Source: JBCBZH01 sp039815415
GTDB taxonomy: Bacteria > Bacteroidota > Rhodothermia > Rhodothermales > Rubricoccaceae
Assembly (NCBI GenBank): GCA_039815415.1
Contig: JBCBZH010000013.1
Coordinates: forward strand, 1 to 32,236
Length of the DNA stretch: 32,236 bases
Reading direction: 5' to 3'
The notes under the pieces were generated by a model. It was not told the origin of the DNA and searched no databases. It was given only the letters and a program-made list of their open reading frames with translations. Numbering within the stretch: the first letter of the stretch is position 1; every line of letters starts with the position of its first letter. Shown in pieces: positions 22,030 to 28,509 of the stretch. The position numbers and the translations under genes are program-made.

Positions 22030-22057
22030 TTGACGCTCTCGACGAATCGCCTACCTT
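22030..22057 (+). promoter_or_regulatory. Weak candidate promoter of the TetR gene
   Basis: TTGACG at 22030-22035 and TACCTT at 22052-22057, 16 bases apart, 23 bases before the ATG. Moderate matches only. The divergent spacer 21873-22080 also holds a dispersed motif copy at 22014. Confidence 0.35.
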
Positions 22058-22080
22058 GCGAGGTCACCAGCCGTTGACTC

Positions 22081-22638
22081 ATGCCGCCACCTGTCACTGG
22101 AGATGCCGCCGCCACCCGCGCGGCACTGCTCGATGCCGCCCGCCACGCGTTCACGGAGCACGGGTACGACCACGCAGGCGTCCGCGAGATCGCCGACCGA
22201 GCTGGCGTCACGGCAGCGCTCGTGAATCGGTATTTCGGGTCCAAGCTGGGCCTTCTGGCCGAGGTGGTCGCCGACAGCTTCACGGTCGGCGACTTGCTGG
22301 TGGGGGACAGATCGACACTGGGTGAGCGGCTAGCGCGCTACCTCGTTCGGCCTCGCAGCAATGGCTTCGACCCGACGCTTCTCCTGCTGCGGTCGGCTTC
22401 TAGCCCGGACGCAGGTGGCGTGATGCGGGCTGCCATTGCCGAGCAGGCCGTGCGGCCACTCGCGGAATGGCTCGGCGGCAACGACGCCCGCGAGCGGGCC
22501 GGGCTGGTGATGTCTGTGCTGTTTGGGTTCGCCCTCTCGCGCGATGTGCTTCACACCGGCCCGCTCTCCGACGGCGATGCCGAGACGCTGGTGGCGCACC
22601 TCGGTCCCACGCTGCAACGGCTCATGGATGGATCCTGA
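22081..22638 (+). CDS. TetR/AcrR-family transcriptional regulator
   Basis: A 185-residue protein. The N-terminal DNA-binding domain is clear: L-L-D-A-A-R-H-A-F-T-E-H-G-Y, then V-R-E-I-A-D-R-A-G-V-T-A-A-L-V-N-R-Y-F-G-S-K (helix-turn-helix), then L-L-A-E-V-V. The C-terminal ligand domain (from ~residue 65) is Ala/Leu-rich and not specific enough to name an effector. It is divergent from pyrH; a link to pyrH is unlikely. The unknown gene 36 bases downstream may share its transcript. Confidence 0.93.
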   Translation: MPPPVTGDAAATRAALLDAARHAFTEHGYDHAGVREIADRAGVTAALVNRYFGSKLGLLAEVVADSFTVGDLLVGDRSTLGERLARYLVRPRSNGFDPTLLLLRSASSPDAGGVMRAAIAEQAVRPLAEWLGGNDARERAGLVMSVLFGFALSRDVLHTGPLSDGDAETLVAHLGPTLQRLMDGS

Positions 22639-22674
22639 CGGGAGCGCCGAGCGGGGAGCTGGCGTTCAGAGCAC

Positions 22675-23079
22675 ATGACTTCTCGTGACTCCGCTCTTCT
22701 GGCTCTCCGCCCTGCGGTCGATGCAGACCTCAACGCCCCCTCTTCTGATGTGGAGGCGTTTCTGCACCGGACGCTTCGGCCGGTGCTCAAGCTCCAGAAT
22801 CCCGTTCTTCTCCAGCTCGTCGCCCGAGACGTGGCGAGGCGTGTTCCTGATTTTCCTCGCTTTGCGCTAGAGGACCAGCATGACCGGCTGGCGACAACAC
22901 TCCGCACCGACTCTCGGCTCAAACAGGGGCTTCTGGGAATGATCTACGGCGCATTCACAAAGGACGAGCTGGCGTTTGCTTTGGACCATCTCGCTGAGGT
23001 CCGGCGACGGACGCTCGCGTTGCTGACTGAGCGAGTCCTGAGCCAAGTCGAAACCGTCGGCGAGCTGGCGGAGTCGTAG
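22675..23079 (+). CDS. Unknown small helical protein (134 residues)
   Basis: Not recognised. It starts at ATG 22675, 36 bases after the TetR gene and with no evident Shine-Dalgarno sequence. The sequence is predicted all-helical and charged, with L-K-L-Q-N-P-V-L-L-Q-L-V-A-R-D-V-A-R-R-V-P-D-F and K-Q-G-L-L-G-M-I-Y-G-A-F-T-K-D-E-L. It has no signal peptide, membrane helix or cysteines. The dispersed motif occurs twice in the reading frame (Asp-Glu-Leu-Ala and Gly-Glu-Leu-Ala). A gene seems real because the frame is open, well formed and placed tightly between two others. Confidence 0.65.
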   Translation: MTSRDSALLALRPAVDADLNAPSSDVEAFLHRTLRPVLKLQNPVLLQLVARDVARRVPDFPRFALEDQHDRLATTLRTDSRLKQGLLGMIYGAFTKDELAFALDHLAEVRRRTLALLTERVLSQVETVGELAES

Positions 23080-23108
23080 GGGCTTCTCATCAACCTCTCC
23101 GTTCTGCC

Positions 23109-23570
23109 ATGCATCGTTCCCTCGCTCTTCTCTGTCTGTTTTCATTGGTTGCCGTTGCGGCCTCCGCCCAGTCTCTCCCAGCGGAAGCCCGCGCTCACTT
23201 GGGCGACTGGACGACCTACAGCGATGAGACAGGCGAAGCGCAGGTCGTTGTGCGGATCTCCGAAGCCTCCGACGGGACCGTGCAGGGGCGCATCATCCGG
23301 GTGTTGCCTACGCAGGAGTATCCGACTCCTCAGTTCATCTGCGATGACTGCGCGGGCCAGTACCAAGGCGCCGACTTGCGCACCGTTCCCCTCATCACAG
23401 GCATGGAGTGGAAGGGCGACCATTTCGCTGGAGGCCGCATCACCGATCCACAGAAAGATAAGCGGTACAAGGCCACCATGAAGCTCGAGGACGCGGAGCG
23501 GCTGCGCGTGCGCGGCTACATCGTCATCCGCGCACTGGGGCGCACGCAGGTCTGGCGCCGAGCCAACTGA
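23109..23570 (+). CDS. Secreted DUF2147-family protein
   Basis: A 153-residue protein. Signal peptide of ~21 residues ending A-S-A-Q. The mature domain has the DUF2147 pattern: G-D-W-T-T-Y-S-D-E-T-G, V-V-R-I-S, Q-G-R-I-I, C-D-D-C, G-M-E-W-K-G-D-H-F-A-G-G-R-I-T-D-P, Y-K-A-T-M-K-L, L-R-V-R-G-Y and final Q-V-W-R-R. DUF2147 proteins are small exported beta-rich proteins of unknown biochemistry. The C-x-x-C pair could form a disulfide. It ends convergently with the serine hydrolase gene, with an inverted pair of the dispersed motif between them. Confidence 0.92.
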   Translation: MHRSLALLCLFSLVAVAASAQSLPAEARAHLGDWTTYSDETGEAQVVVRISEASDGTVQGRIIRVLPTQEYPTPQFICDDCAGQYQGADLRTVPLITGMEWKGDHFAGGRITDPQKDKRYKATMKLEDAERLRVRGYIVIRALGRTQVWRRAN

Positions 23571-23593
23571 GCCCGGCCGGAAGAGCCCAGATC

Positions 23594-23635
23594 AATCGCC
23601 AGCTCGAGCTGACAAGAGCCCGCGAGCTGGCGATT
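23594..23635. terminator. 13-bp perfect inverted pair of the dispersed motif between convergent genes
   Basis: AATCGCCAGCTCG (23594-23606) and CGAGCTGGCGATT (23623-23635), 16-base loop. It fills the 63-base gap between the DUF2147 stop and the serine-hydrolase stop, and its right arm overlaps the latter stop codon (23634-23636). A bidirectional terminator is the simplest role. Another partial motif copy (CTCGAGCTGACA) is in the loop. Confidence 0.65.
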
Positions 23636-25352
23636 ACTCCACGCGGGGAGCAGGGAGGGTTTGGCCGCCCTGGTTGAGGATCAGGCTCGGCGCGGGGCCG
23701 TCGCCCTCCACGACGAACGTGATCTGGGCTTCCACCTCGGTCACGTAGAACTGCGTCTGGGACGAAGGCACCAGCTCGACCTGAGGCTGGCCGGTCGCCT
23801 CAGCGTAGAGCGTGGACCCGTCGCGCGAGACGGAGATGATGAACGACGGCTGGAGGGCATAGTCGCCTACGTAGCGGTCGAGCGTTTCCACCGGGACCTC
23901 GACCGTTTCCACGGTCGCATCGGCTCCGAGACGTTCCAGCACGCCGCGTGCATTGTCGTTTGCAGGGTTGAGTTCGAGGGACCGCTGGTAGCTGGCGATG
24001 CCGCGCTCCGTGTCGCCCGCCGCGAGGTAGGCTTCGCCGAGGCTGTCGTGCGGGTTGAACGCATCCGGGTAGGCCTCCACGTTCAGCTCGAAGATGCGCA
24101 CGGCGGTCTCGATCTCCCCGCGCCCGAGGTAGGCATAGCCGAGTGCGTTCAGCTCGTCCTCGGCCATGCTGTAGCCCGAGGCATCGCCAGCGCGTAGGGA
24201 GCGGTAGAACGCAACGGCGGCATCCAGCCCCTCCGATTCGATTCGCTCGGCGACGGCGCGGCCCACAGGCTGGCGGGGCGGCGGAACGGGCTGGCCGTAG
24301 AGGAGGCCTGCGAGACTCCGCGCGTGGCTTCCGGCGCTGCCCTGCGTGTTGTCCAGCACCACCACCGTCCGGTCATCCTCCGGGAAGTGGATCAGCATGG
24401 TCGAGAAGCCGGGGATGCCTCCGCTGTGGGCGATGGCACGGACGCCGCCAGCGAACGGCAGCGTCGAGACGCCGAGGCCGTAGGCGTAGTCGTCGAGGAC
24501 GGGCGTCGTCATCCGGGTGAGTGTCTCGGCGTTGTCGAACACCTCGCCGCCATGGAGCGCCTCGGTCCACGTGAACAGGTCTCGCGCCGTCGAAATCAGC
24601 ATTCCCGCCGCATAGGGCACCGACGTATCGAGGTACGGCGCGTTCACGTAGTTGAGACCGGACGGCATGTAGCCGTGCGCCATCTGAGGGGCGATCTCTG
24701 GAAACGGGTCGTAGGTCGTCGCATCCAGCCCGAGCGGATCGAGAAGGACCTCCTGGAGAGCAGAGGCATAGCTCCGGCCGGTCACGGTCTCGATGATGAC
24801 GCCGAGCAGGTAGTAGCCCGAGTTGCTGTACGCGAACTGGCTCCCCGGCTCAAAGTCGAGCGGCTCCTCGGCGAAGAACGCTAGGAAGTCTATCGGCTCG
24901 TAGTTCTGGCGCATGATCTCGTTCAGATCCGGCCGACTCGTGTGCTCGGGGACGCCTCCGGTGTGGCTGAGGAGATGGTGGAGGGTGACGTTTTCGGCTT
25001 GCGCGGCCGGGTAGTCCGGCAGGTAGGTCGAGATCGGCGCATCGAGGTCGAGTCGCCCAGCCTCCACGAGCCTGAGGACCAGCGCTGCGGTGAACTGCTT
25101 CGTGAGTGACGCGATCCGGAAGCGGGTCTCCGGCGTGTTCGGAATGTCCCACGTCATGTCCGCATGGCCGAACCCCTTCTCGTAGATCACCTCGCCCCCA
25201 TCGGCCACCAGAACGGTCCCGTTGAACAGGCCGTAGTCGCTGGAGGCGGTCAGGTACGCGTCGATCTGCTCGGAGACCTCCTGCGCGTAGGTGAGAGGAG
25301 CAAGTGTGAGGGCAGCCAGGGCGAGGAGCGAGAGGACGAGGCGACGGGGCAT
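23634..25352 (-). CDS. Exported serine hydrolase (class C beta-lactamase-like) with TPR and DUF3471-like C-terminus
   Basis: A 572-residue protein. The ATG at 25350-25352 gives a signal peptide (M-P-R-R-L-V-L-S-L-L, cleavage near T-Y-A-Q). The penicillin-binding/beta-lactamase fold spans ~25-350: S82-L-T-K85, Y175-S-N177 and H309-S-G-G312, all three catalytic motifs present. Residues ~375-485 contain two or three tetratricopeptide-like repeats (A-L-G-Y-A-Y-L-G-R-G-E, S-L-G-E-A-Y-L-A-A-G-D). Residues ~495-572 resemble DUF3471 (L-D-R-Y-V-G-D-Y). Such enzymes are usually peptidases or esterases of the cell envelope; antibiotic hydrolysis should not be assumed. No blaI-type operator was seen upstream. 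Confidence 0.92.
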   Translation of the reverse strand: MPRRLVLSLLALAALTLAPLTYAQEVSEQIDAYLTASSDYGLFNGTVLVADGGEVIYEKGFGHADMTWDIPNTPETRFRIASLTKQFTAALVLRLVEAGRLDLDAPISTYLPDYPAAQAENVTLHHLLSHTGGVPEHTSRPDLNEIMRQNYEPIDFLAFFAEEPLDFEPGSQFAYSNSGYYLLGVIIETVTGRSYASALQEVLLDPLGLDATTYDPFPEIAPQMAHGYMPSGLNYVNAPYLDTSVPYAAGMLISTARDLFTWTEALHGGEVFDNAETLTRMTTPVLDDYAYGLGVSTLPFAGGVRAIAHSGGIPGFSTMLIHFPEDDRTVVVLDNTQGSAGSHARSLAGLLYGQPVPPPRQPVGRAVAERIESEGLDAAVAFYRSLRAGDASGYSMAEDELNALGYAYLGRGEIETAVRIFELNVEAYPDAFNPHDSLGEAYLAAGDTERGIASYQRSLELNPANDNARGVLERLGADATVETVEVPVETLDRYVGDYALQPSFIISVSRDGSTLYAEATGQPQVELVPSSQTQFYVTEVEAQITFVVEGDGPAPSLILNQGGQTLPAPRVE

Positions 25353-25480
25353 CAGGAAGCGAATGGGGTGAGGGGGATGAGAGCTGCCTGCCCGCATGGG
25401 GGCGGGGGCGAGACCTACGGGACACGCATCAGGAAGATTCGTTGCTCGGCCGTCGGCCGCTCGATGTCTGATGCTGCGCG

Positions 25481-25966
25481 TCAGGGCAGCAGCGCTTCAG
25501 GGTGCTTCTTGACGTACGCGTCGAGAGACTTGGCAGCCTCGGCGGCGACCTTCGCCTTGAGCCACGGCGTCCAGCCGAGCAGCAGGCCCGGCGCGCCGAG
25601 AGCCTGTCGGCTCCATCGCCGAAAGTCGAACCGGTCGCGATGAGTGTAGAGGAGGCCGTCGCGGAAGGTGAACGCGGCGTCGATCTCATTGTGGACCTTC
25701 CGCCCGGTCTGCGAGAACGTGTAGTCGGCGGCCCAGTGGGCCGAGCCGGAGGTGTCATTGGCCTGCACGTTCGAGAACGTCAGCTCGAGGTCTTTGCCGC
25801 GATGGCAGAGCATGTGCCACATGGCGCCTGCGCGCGCGCCTCGAAGGTCGAAGGCCTCGTCCTGGAAGTGGACCTCCGGGTGGTAGCAGGCGCGCATGGC
25901 CTTGGCGTCGCGTTGAGCGAAGGCCTCGTAGAAGCGCGTGATGAGGTCGGCGTGAGGGTGGGACAT
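25481..25966 (-). CDS. NTF2-like / SnoaL-like protein
   Basis: A 161-residue protein from ATG 25964-25966 (a GTG two codons earlier is also in frame). The N-terminus L-I-T-R-F-Y-E-A-F-A-Q-R-D-A-K-A-M-R-A-C-Y-H-P-E-V-H-F-Q-D is the typical cone-shaped NTF2-like start; H-N-E-I-D-A-A-F-T-F-R-D-G-L and H-R-D-R-F-D-F-R-R-W-S follow. The family includes isomerases, dehydratases and ligand-binding proteins, so function cannot be inferred. It stands alone between the serine hydrolase and the rtcB leader region; the upstream spacer begins with an inverted pair of the dispersed motif. Confidence 0.88.
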   Translation of the reverse strand: MSHPHADLITRFYEAFAQRDAKAMRACYHPEVHFQDEAFDLRGARAGAMWHMLCHRGKDLELTFSNVQANDTSGSAHWAADYTFSQTGRKVHNEIDAAFTFRDGLLYTHRDRFDFRRWSRQALGAPGLLLGWTPWLKAKVAAEAAKSLDAYVKKHPEALLP

Positions 25967-25971
25967 GGGCA

Positions 25972-26031
25972 CTCGAGCTGGCGTGGATCGAGTGTACGGC
26001 GAGAGTCCTTCAGGACGAGCGCCAGCTCGAG
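25972..26031. repeat. Widely spaced inverted pair of the dispersed motif
   Basis: CTCGAGCTGGCG (25972-25983) and CGCCAGCTCGAG (26020-26031), perfect inverse copies separated by 36 bases, directly upstream of the NTF2-like gene start. The loop is too long for a simple terminator. Confidence 0.75.
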
Positions 26032-26077
26032 GCAGAGACCCTCAGCTTTGTTGACAAGCACAATCACTACCAATGCC

Positions 26078-26109
26078 GTCATTCCTGCGAAGGCAGGAAT
26101 CCATGCAAG
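26078..26109. repeat. Half copy of the REP-like element of 16571
   Basis: GTCATTCCTGCGAAGGCAGG followed by AATCCATGCAAGG. ATTCCTGC/GCAGGAAT form an 8-bp hairpin (26081-26100) with a GAAG loop. It shares the GTCATTCC...GGAATCCATGCAA layout with the element at 16571, but only one hairpin is present. Confidence 0.7.
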
Positions 26110-26226
26110 GGTGGATAAGGGCGAAATCGATCGAGCTGGAAACGGTTAGCTCGTAGGAGAGGCCGAACCCCTCACCCTGTTGGCTGGCGCCGACCTTCGG
26201 TTGGCTGGACGCCTTCGCTTCGCGGT

Positions 26227-26245
26227 CCTCTCCCGCTGGGAGAGG
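26227..26245. repeat. 8-bp hairpin CCTCTCCC-GCT-GGGAGAGG
   Basis: A perfect hairpin, part of a common bacterial interspersed repeat of the type 'ACCCCTCACCCT...CCTCTCCCGCTGGGAGAGGGG'; the first half is at 26166-26180. No gene was found in 25967-26313. Confidence 0.6.
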
Positions 26246-26313
26246 GGACGTGATCTGGAAAGCCTCGAGCTGGCGAATTCCTTCGTTCAAGGCCTTCCGT
26301 CCCCGCATCGGAT

Positions 26314-26342
26314 TTGACAGATCGGCAACCAGGCCCTATTCT
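26314..26342 (+). promoter_or_regulatory. Promoter of the rtcB leader (TTGACA-N17-TATTCT)
   Basis: TTGACA at 26314-26319, exactly 17 bases, TATTCT at 26337-26342. Both hexamers and the spacing are identical to the blaI promoter on the other strand (16461-16489). Transcription would start near 26349, giving a leader of about 190 bases before rtcB. Confidence 0.7.
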
Positions 26343-26438
26343 CGGCGCCCACGTTCAGAGAAACACCCCGTGCTCTCCCGCACCTCCATACTCGCCAACT
26401 CGACCGGCTCCGATCTCGGAAACCGGTTTGTGCAGCAC

Positions 26439-26477
26439 ATGGATGCACCAGAGTCCTGGGGTGGATCACCTCCGTAG
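26439..26477 (+). other. Possible 12-residue leader peptide
   Basis: ATG 26439 to TAG 26475-26477 encodes M-D-A-P-E-S-W-G-G-S-P-P. Its last codons coincide with the 16S-like TGGATCACCTCC, and Pro-Pro before a stop is a known stalling context. No Shine-Dalgarno sequence precedes it, so translation is uncertain. Confidence 0.2.
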
Positions 26478-26503
26478 GCCCCGACCGCGGCGCCCACCGG
26501 CTG

Positions 26504-26537
26504 AACCCACCTCCACAGGCGCGGAGGTGGGTTTTTT
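26504..26537 (+). terminator. Intrinsic terminator overlapping the rtcB Shine-Dalgarno sequence
   Basis: AACCCACCTCC (26504-26514) pairs with GGAGGTGGGTT (26523-26533), 11 bp, loop of eight, with six T at 26532-26537. The ATG of rtcB follows at 26539. The right arm GGAGGTG is an ideal ribosome-binding site nine bases before that ATG, so the hairpin would both end transcription and hide the start. Confidence 0.85.
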
Positions 26538-26538
26538 C

Positions 26539-28008
26539 ATGCCCGGCCTCCGTGCGCAATCCCAATTCGTGATGATCAACGGAACGATCCTTCTCGAGCG
26601 CGGATGGCCGTCCGGTCCCCTCATCGGCCAGGCCCTCACGCTCGCCCATTCTCTCACCGCCAGCGGCCTCTCGGAGGCCGACGCACTGGCAACCCTCGCA
26701 CAGATCCACGACGATCCGGCGTCCGTCCTCGACGGCCAGCCCGGCGTCGAGCTGGCGCAGGCGCTCCTGGAGCTGCGTCGCCAGCCCAAGCCTCCGGCCA
26801 TCCGCGAGACGCCCCTCGACGTGCCCATCTGGGGCCGCGAGCTGATCGACGAGGCGGCCATCCGCCAGATGCACGACGCGATGCGGCTGCCCGTGACCGT
26901 CGCGGGTGCGCTCATGCCCGACGCACACGTCGGCTACGGCGTGCCGATTGGCGGCGTGGTGGCCCTCGAGAACGCCGTGGCGCCCTACATGGTCGGCGTG
27001 GACATCGCCTGCCGCATGATGCTCTCGGTCTACCCCGAGCGCGCGCTTCGCTACCTCGACAAGCCCAAGAAGCGCGATCGCCTCAAGCGCACCCTGCGTG
27101 AGGAGTCGCGCTTCGGCATTGGGGCGCGCTTCCTGCCTGGGGAGCGCCGCGAGCACGCGGTCCTCGATGACCCGGACTGGAACGCCACGCGCTTCCTGGC
27201 GGGCTTGAAGGACAAGGCGCATGTCCAGCTCGGCACGTCCGGCACCGGCAACCACTTCGTGGATGCGGGTCGCCTCACCGTGGACGCTACCGGTGCGGCA
27301 GCGCTCGGAATCGACGAAGGCACGTACTTCGCCATCCTCACGCACTCGGGCTCCCGAGGCGTGGGCGCCACCATTGCCAACCGCTACTCCAAGCTCGCGC
27401 GCGAGGAAACGCCGCTGCCCAAGCAGCTGCAGGCTCTCGCGTGGCTCGGCCTCGACACCGAGTTGGGCCAGGAGTACTGGACGAGCATGAGCCTTGCCGG
27501 TCGCTACGCCTCGGCGTGCCACCACACCCTCCACGACGCGCTGGCGGATGCCCTCGGGCTGGAGCCGGTCGCCGAGGTGGAGAACCACCACAACTTCGCC
27601 TGGATCGAGACACACGAGATCGACGGTGAGGATCGCGAGGTGGTGGTGCACCGCAAGGGCGCCACGCCTGCGGGCGACGGCGTGCTCGGCGTGGTGCCTG
27701 GCTCCCAGGGCCACCCGTCGTACGTGGTGCGCGGCCTCGGCGCGTCGGCGTCGCTCGCCAGCGCGAGCCACGGTGCGGGCCGCCAGATGGGCCGCAAGCA
27801 GGCGATCCGCTCCATCCCCAAGGCCAAGCGCGACACGTGGCTCAAGGAGCGCGGCGTCGAGCTGTTGGCTGGCGGCATGGACGAGGCGCCCCAGGCCTAC
27901 AAGGACATCGACGAGGTGCTGGCGCTCCAGAGCGACCTCGCCGAGCCCATCGCGGCCTTCCAGCCCGAGATCGTACTGATGGCCTCCGATGGAAAGTCCG
28001 AAGGCTGA
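26539..28008 (+). CDS. rtcB: RNA ligase RtcB
   Basis: A 489-residue protein from ATG 26539, chosen for its GGAGGTG site; ATG 26572 (478 residues) begins at the family-like I-N-G-T and is an alternative. RtcB joins RNA 2',3'-cyclic or 3'-phosphate ends to 5'-OH ends using GTP and Mn2+. Motifs present: P-D-A-H-V-G-Y-G-V-P-I-G-G-V, G-V-D-I-A-C-R-M-M (metal Asp and Cys), G-T-G-N-H-F, L-T-H-S-G-S-R-G, E-N-H-H-N-F-A and S-H-G-A-G-R, whose His is the guanylated residue. No RtcA cyclase, archease or RtcR regulator gene lies next to it; regulation may instead act through the unusual leader. A motif-built hairpin follows the stop. Confidence 0.97.
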   Translation: MPGLRAQSQFVMINGTILLERGWPSGPLIGQALTLAHSLTASGLSEADALATLAQIHDDPASVLDGQPGVELAQALLELRRQPKPPAIRETPLDVPIWGRELIDEAAIRQMHDAMRLPVTVAGALMPDAHVGYGVPIGGVVALENAVAPYMVGVDIACRMMLSVYPERALRYLDKPKKRDRLKRTLREESRFGIGARFLPGERREHAVLDDPDWNATRFLAGLKDKAHVQLGTSGTGNHFVDAGRLTVDATGAAALGIDEGTYFAILTHSGSRGVGATIANRYSKLAREETPLPKQLQALAWLGLDTELGQEYWTSMSLAGRYASACHHTLHDALADALGLEPVAEVENHHNFAWIETHEIDGEDREVVVHRKGATPAGDGVLGVVPGSQGHPSYVVRGLGASASLASASHGAGRQMGRKQAIRSIPKAKRDTWLKERGVELLAGGMDEAPQAYKDIDEVLALQSDLAEPIAAFQPEIVLMASDGKSEG

Positions 28009-28009
28009 T

Positions 28010-28049
28010 CCCCGTCGAGCTGGTGAACGGTGTCGCCAGCTCGACGGGG
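28010..28049. terminator. 17-bp hairpin built from the dispersed motif, after rtcB
   Basis: CCCCGTCGAGCTGGTGA (28010-28026) and TCGCCAGCTCGACGGGG (28033-28049) pair over 17 positions with one G-U wobble and a six-base loop. It begins one base after the rtcB stop codon. No U-tract follows, but the stability and position suggest a transcript end or 3' protection. Confidence 0.75.
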
Positions 28050-28294
28050 CCGCCTCGGCCCGACCCACCGTGCTCGCCAGCTGGCGAGACCCTGGAGCCG
28101 ACGAAATCCCTGATCTCGTCAGCCCCTCCGTTTGATTTCCGTTTCCTCGTTCGGACTGACCGTCCGAACCCCTCCTGATTCATCATGCGTCGTCTCCACC
28201 TGCAGTCCAGATCCCTGTGCGCCTTCCCGCGCACTCCGACCTAGGACTCCAGACAGCGACTCTGATCGGAAGTACGCAATAGCTCTCAATCGTT
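28050..28294. other. Non-coding spacer with a perfect 16-bp palindrome
   Basis: CTCGCCAGCTGGCGAG at 28073-28088 is a perfect palindrome. It equals two fused right halves (AGCTGGCGA) of the dispersed motif. No convincing gene, promoter or RNA was seen in the remainder of the spacer. Confidence 0.5.
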
Positions 28295-28400
28295 GTCATT
28301 CCGAGCCGCAAGGCCGACGCAGTCAACTCGATTCGGAATCTCAGTTGAGCGAAACGTTTCGACGTCGGCCACGAGATCCTGAATCAAGTTCAGGATGACA
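28295..28400. repeat. MITE-like intergenic repeat (106 bp)
   Basis: It begins GTCATTCCGAGC and ends CTGAATCAAGTTCAGGATGACA. The outer ends (GTCATTCC/GGATGAC) are inverse, and inside are GCCGACG/CGTCGGC arms (28313 and 28361 regions) and TCCTGAA-tcaag-TTCAGGA. This layout resembles the element at 31130-31258. Confidence 0.7.
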
Positions 28401-28509
28401 AGGCTAAGAGCGAAGTGCGTGACTCCAAGCTGACTCGATAGCGCCGCGGCCCTCCCGGTCGCGGCATGAAACCTCCTGCCTGGAGTCCAGACCCCAACTG
28501 GACTCCACC

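Larger units (their letters stand above)
26349..26538 (+). ncRNA. Structured rtcB leader or free-standing small RNA with anti-Shine-Dalgarno mimics
   Basis: About 190 bases between promoter and rtcB ATG. Elements in order: GTTCAG (26353-26358), which can pair with CTGAAC (26501-26506); anti-SD core CACCTCC at 26381; hairpin ACCGG-c-TCCG/CGGA-aa-CCGGT (26403-26427); hairpin GTGCA/TGCAC (26430-26448); TGGATCACCTCC (26462-26473), a 12-base match to the 3' end of 16S rRNA, able to sit in a loop closed by GGGG/CCCC; then the terminator whose left arm has a third CACCTCC (26508) and whose right arm is the rtcB Shine-Dalgarno GGAGGTG. The short open frame 26439-26477 (M-D-A-P-E-S-W-G-G-S-P-P) could be a leader peptide. 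Whether this is an attenuator or a separate small RNA cannot be told from sequence alone. Confidence 0.55.

Noticed and set aside
20400..22325. 641-residue plus-strand open frame
   Set aside because: Antisense across frr, pyrH and into the TetR gene; no domain.
23634..25352. Beta-lactam resistance gene under BlaI control
   Set aside because: The protein has the serine-hydrolase motifs but belongs to the broad class C-like peptidase/esterase group, and no BlaI-type dyad lies upstream.
26051..26079. TTGACA at 26051 as a promoter
   Set aside because: No -10-like hexamer at 16-18 bases.
8268..26203. 16-base match GCGCCGACCTTCGGTT shared by the SGNH gene (~8271) and the spacer near 26188
   Set aside because: No extension on either side and one copy is in a conserved gene; most likely chance or a short conversion trace.
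26314..26538. N-terminal extension of the rtcB frame back to 26314
   Set aside because: The frame is open by chance; the region holds a promoter, hairpins and a terminator, and the ideal ribosome-binding site points to ATG 26539.
26287..28068. 593-residue minus-strand open frame
   Set aside because: Antisense to rtcB and its leader; His/Arg/Gly-rich shadow.
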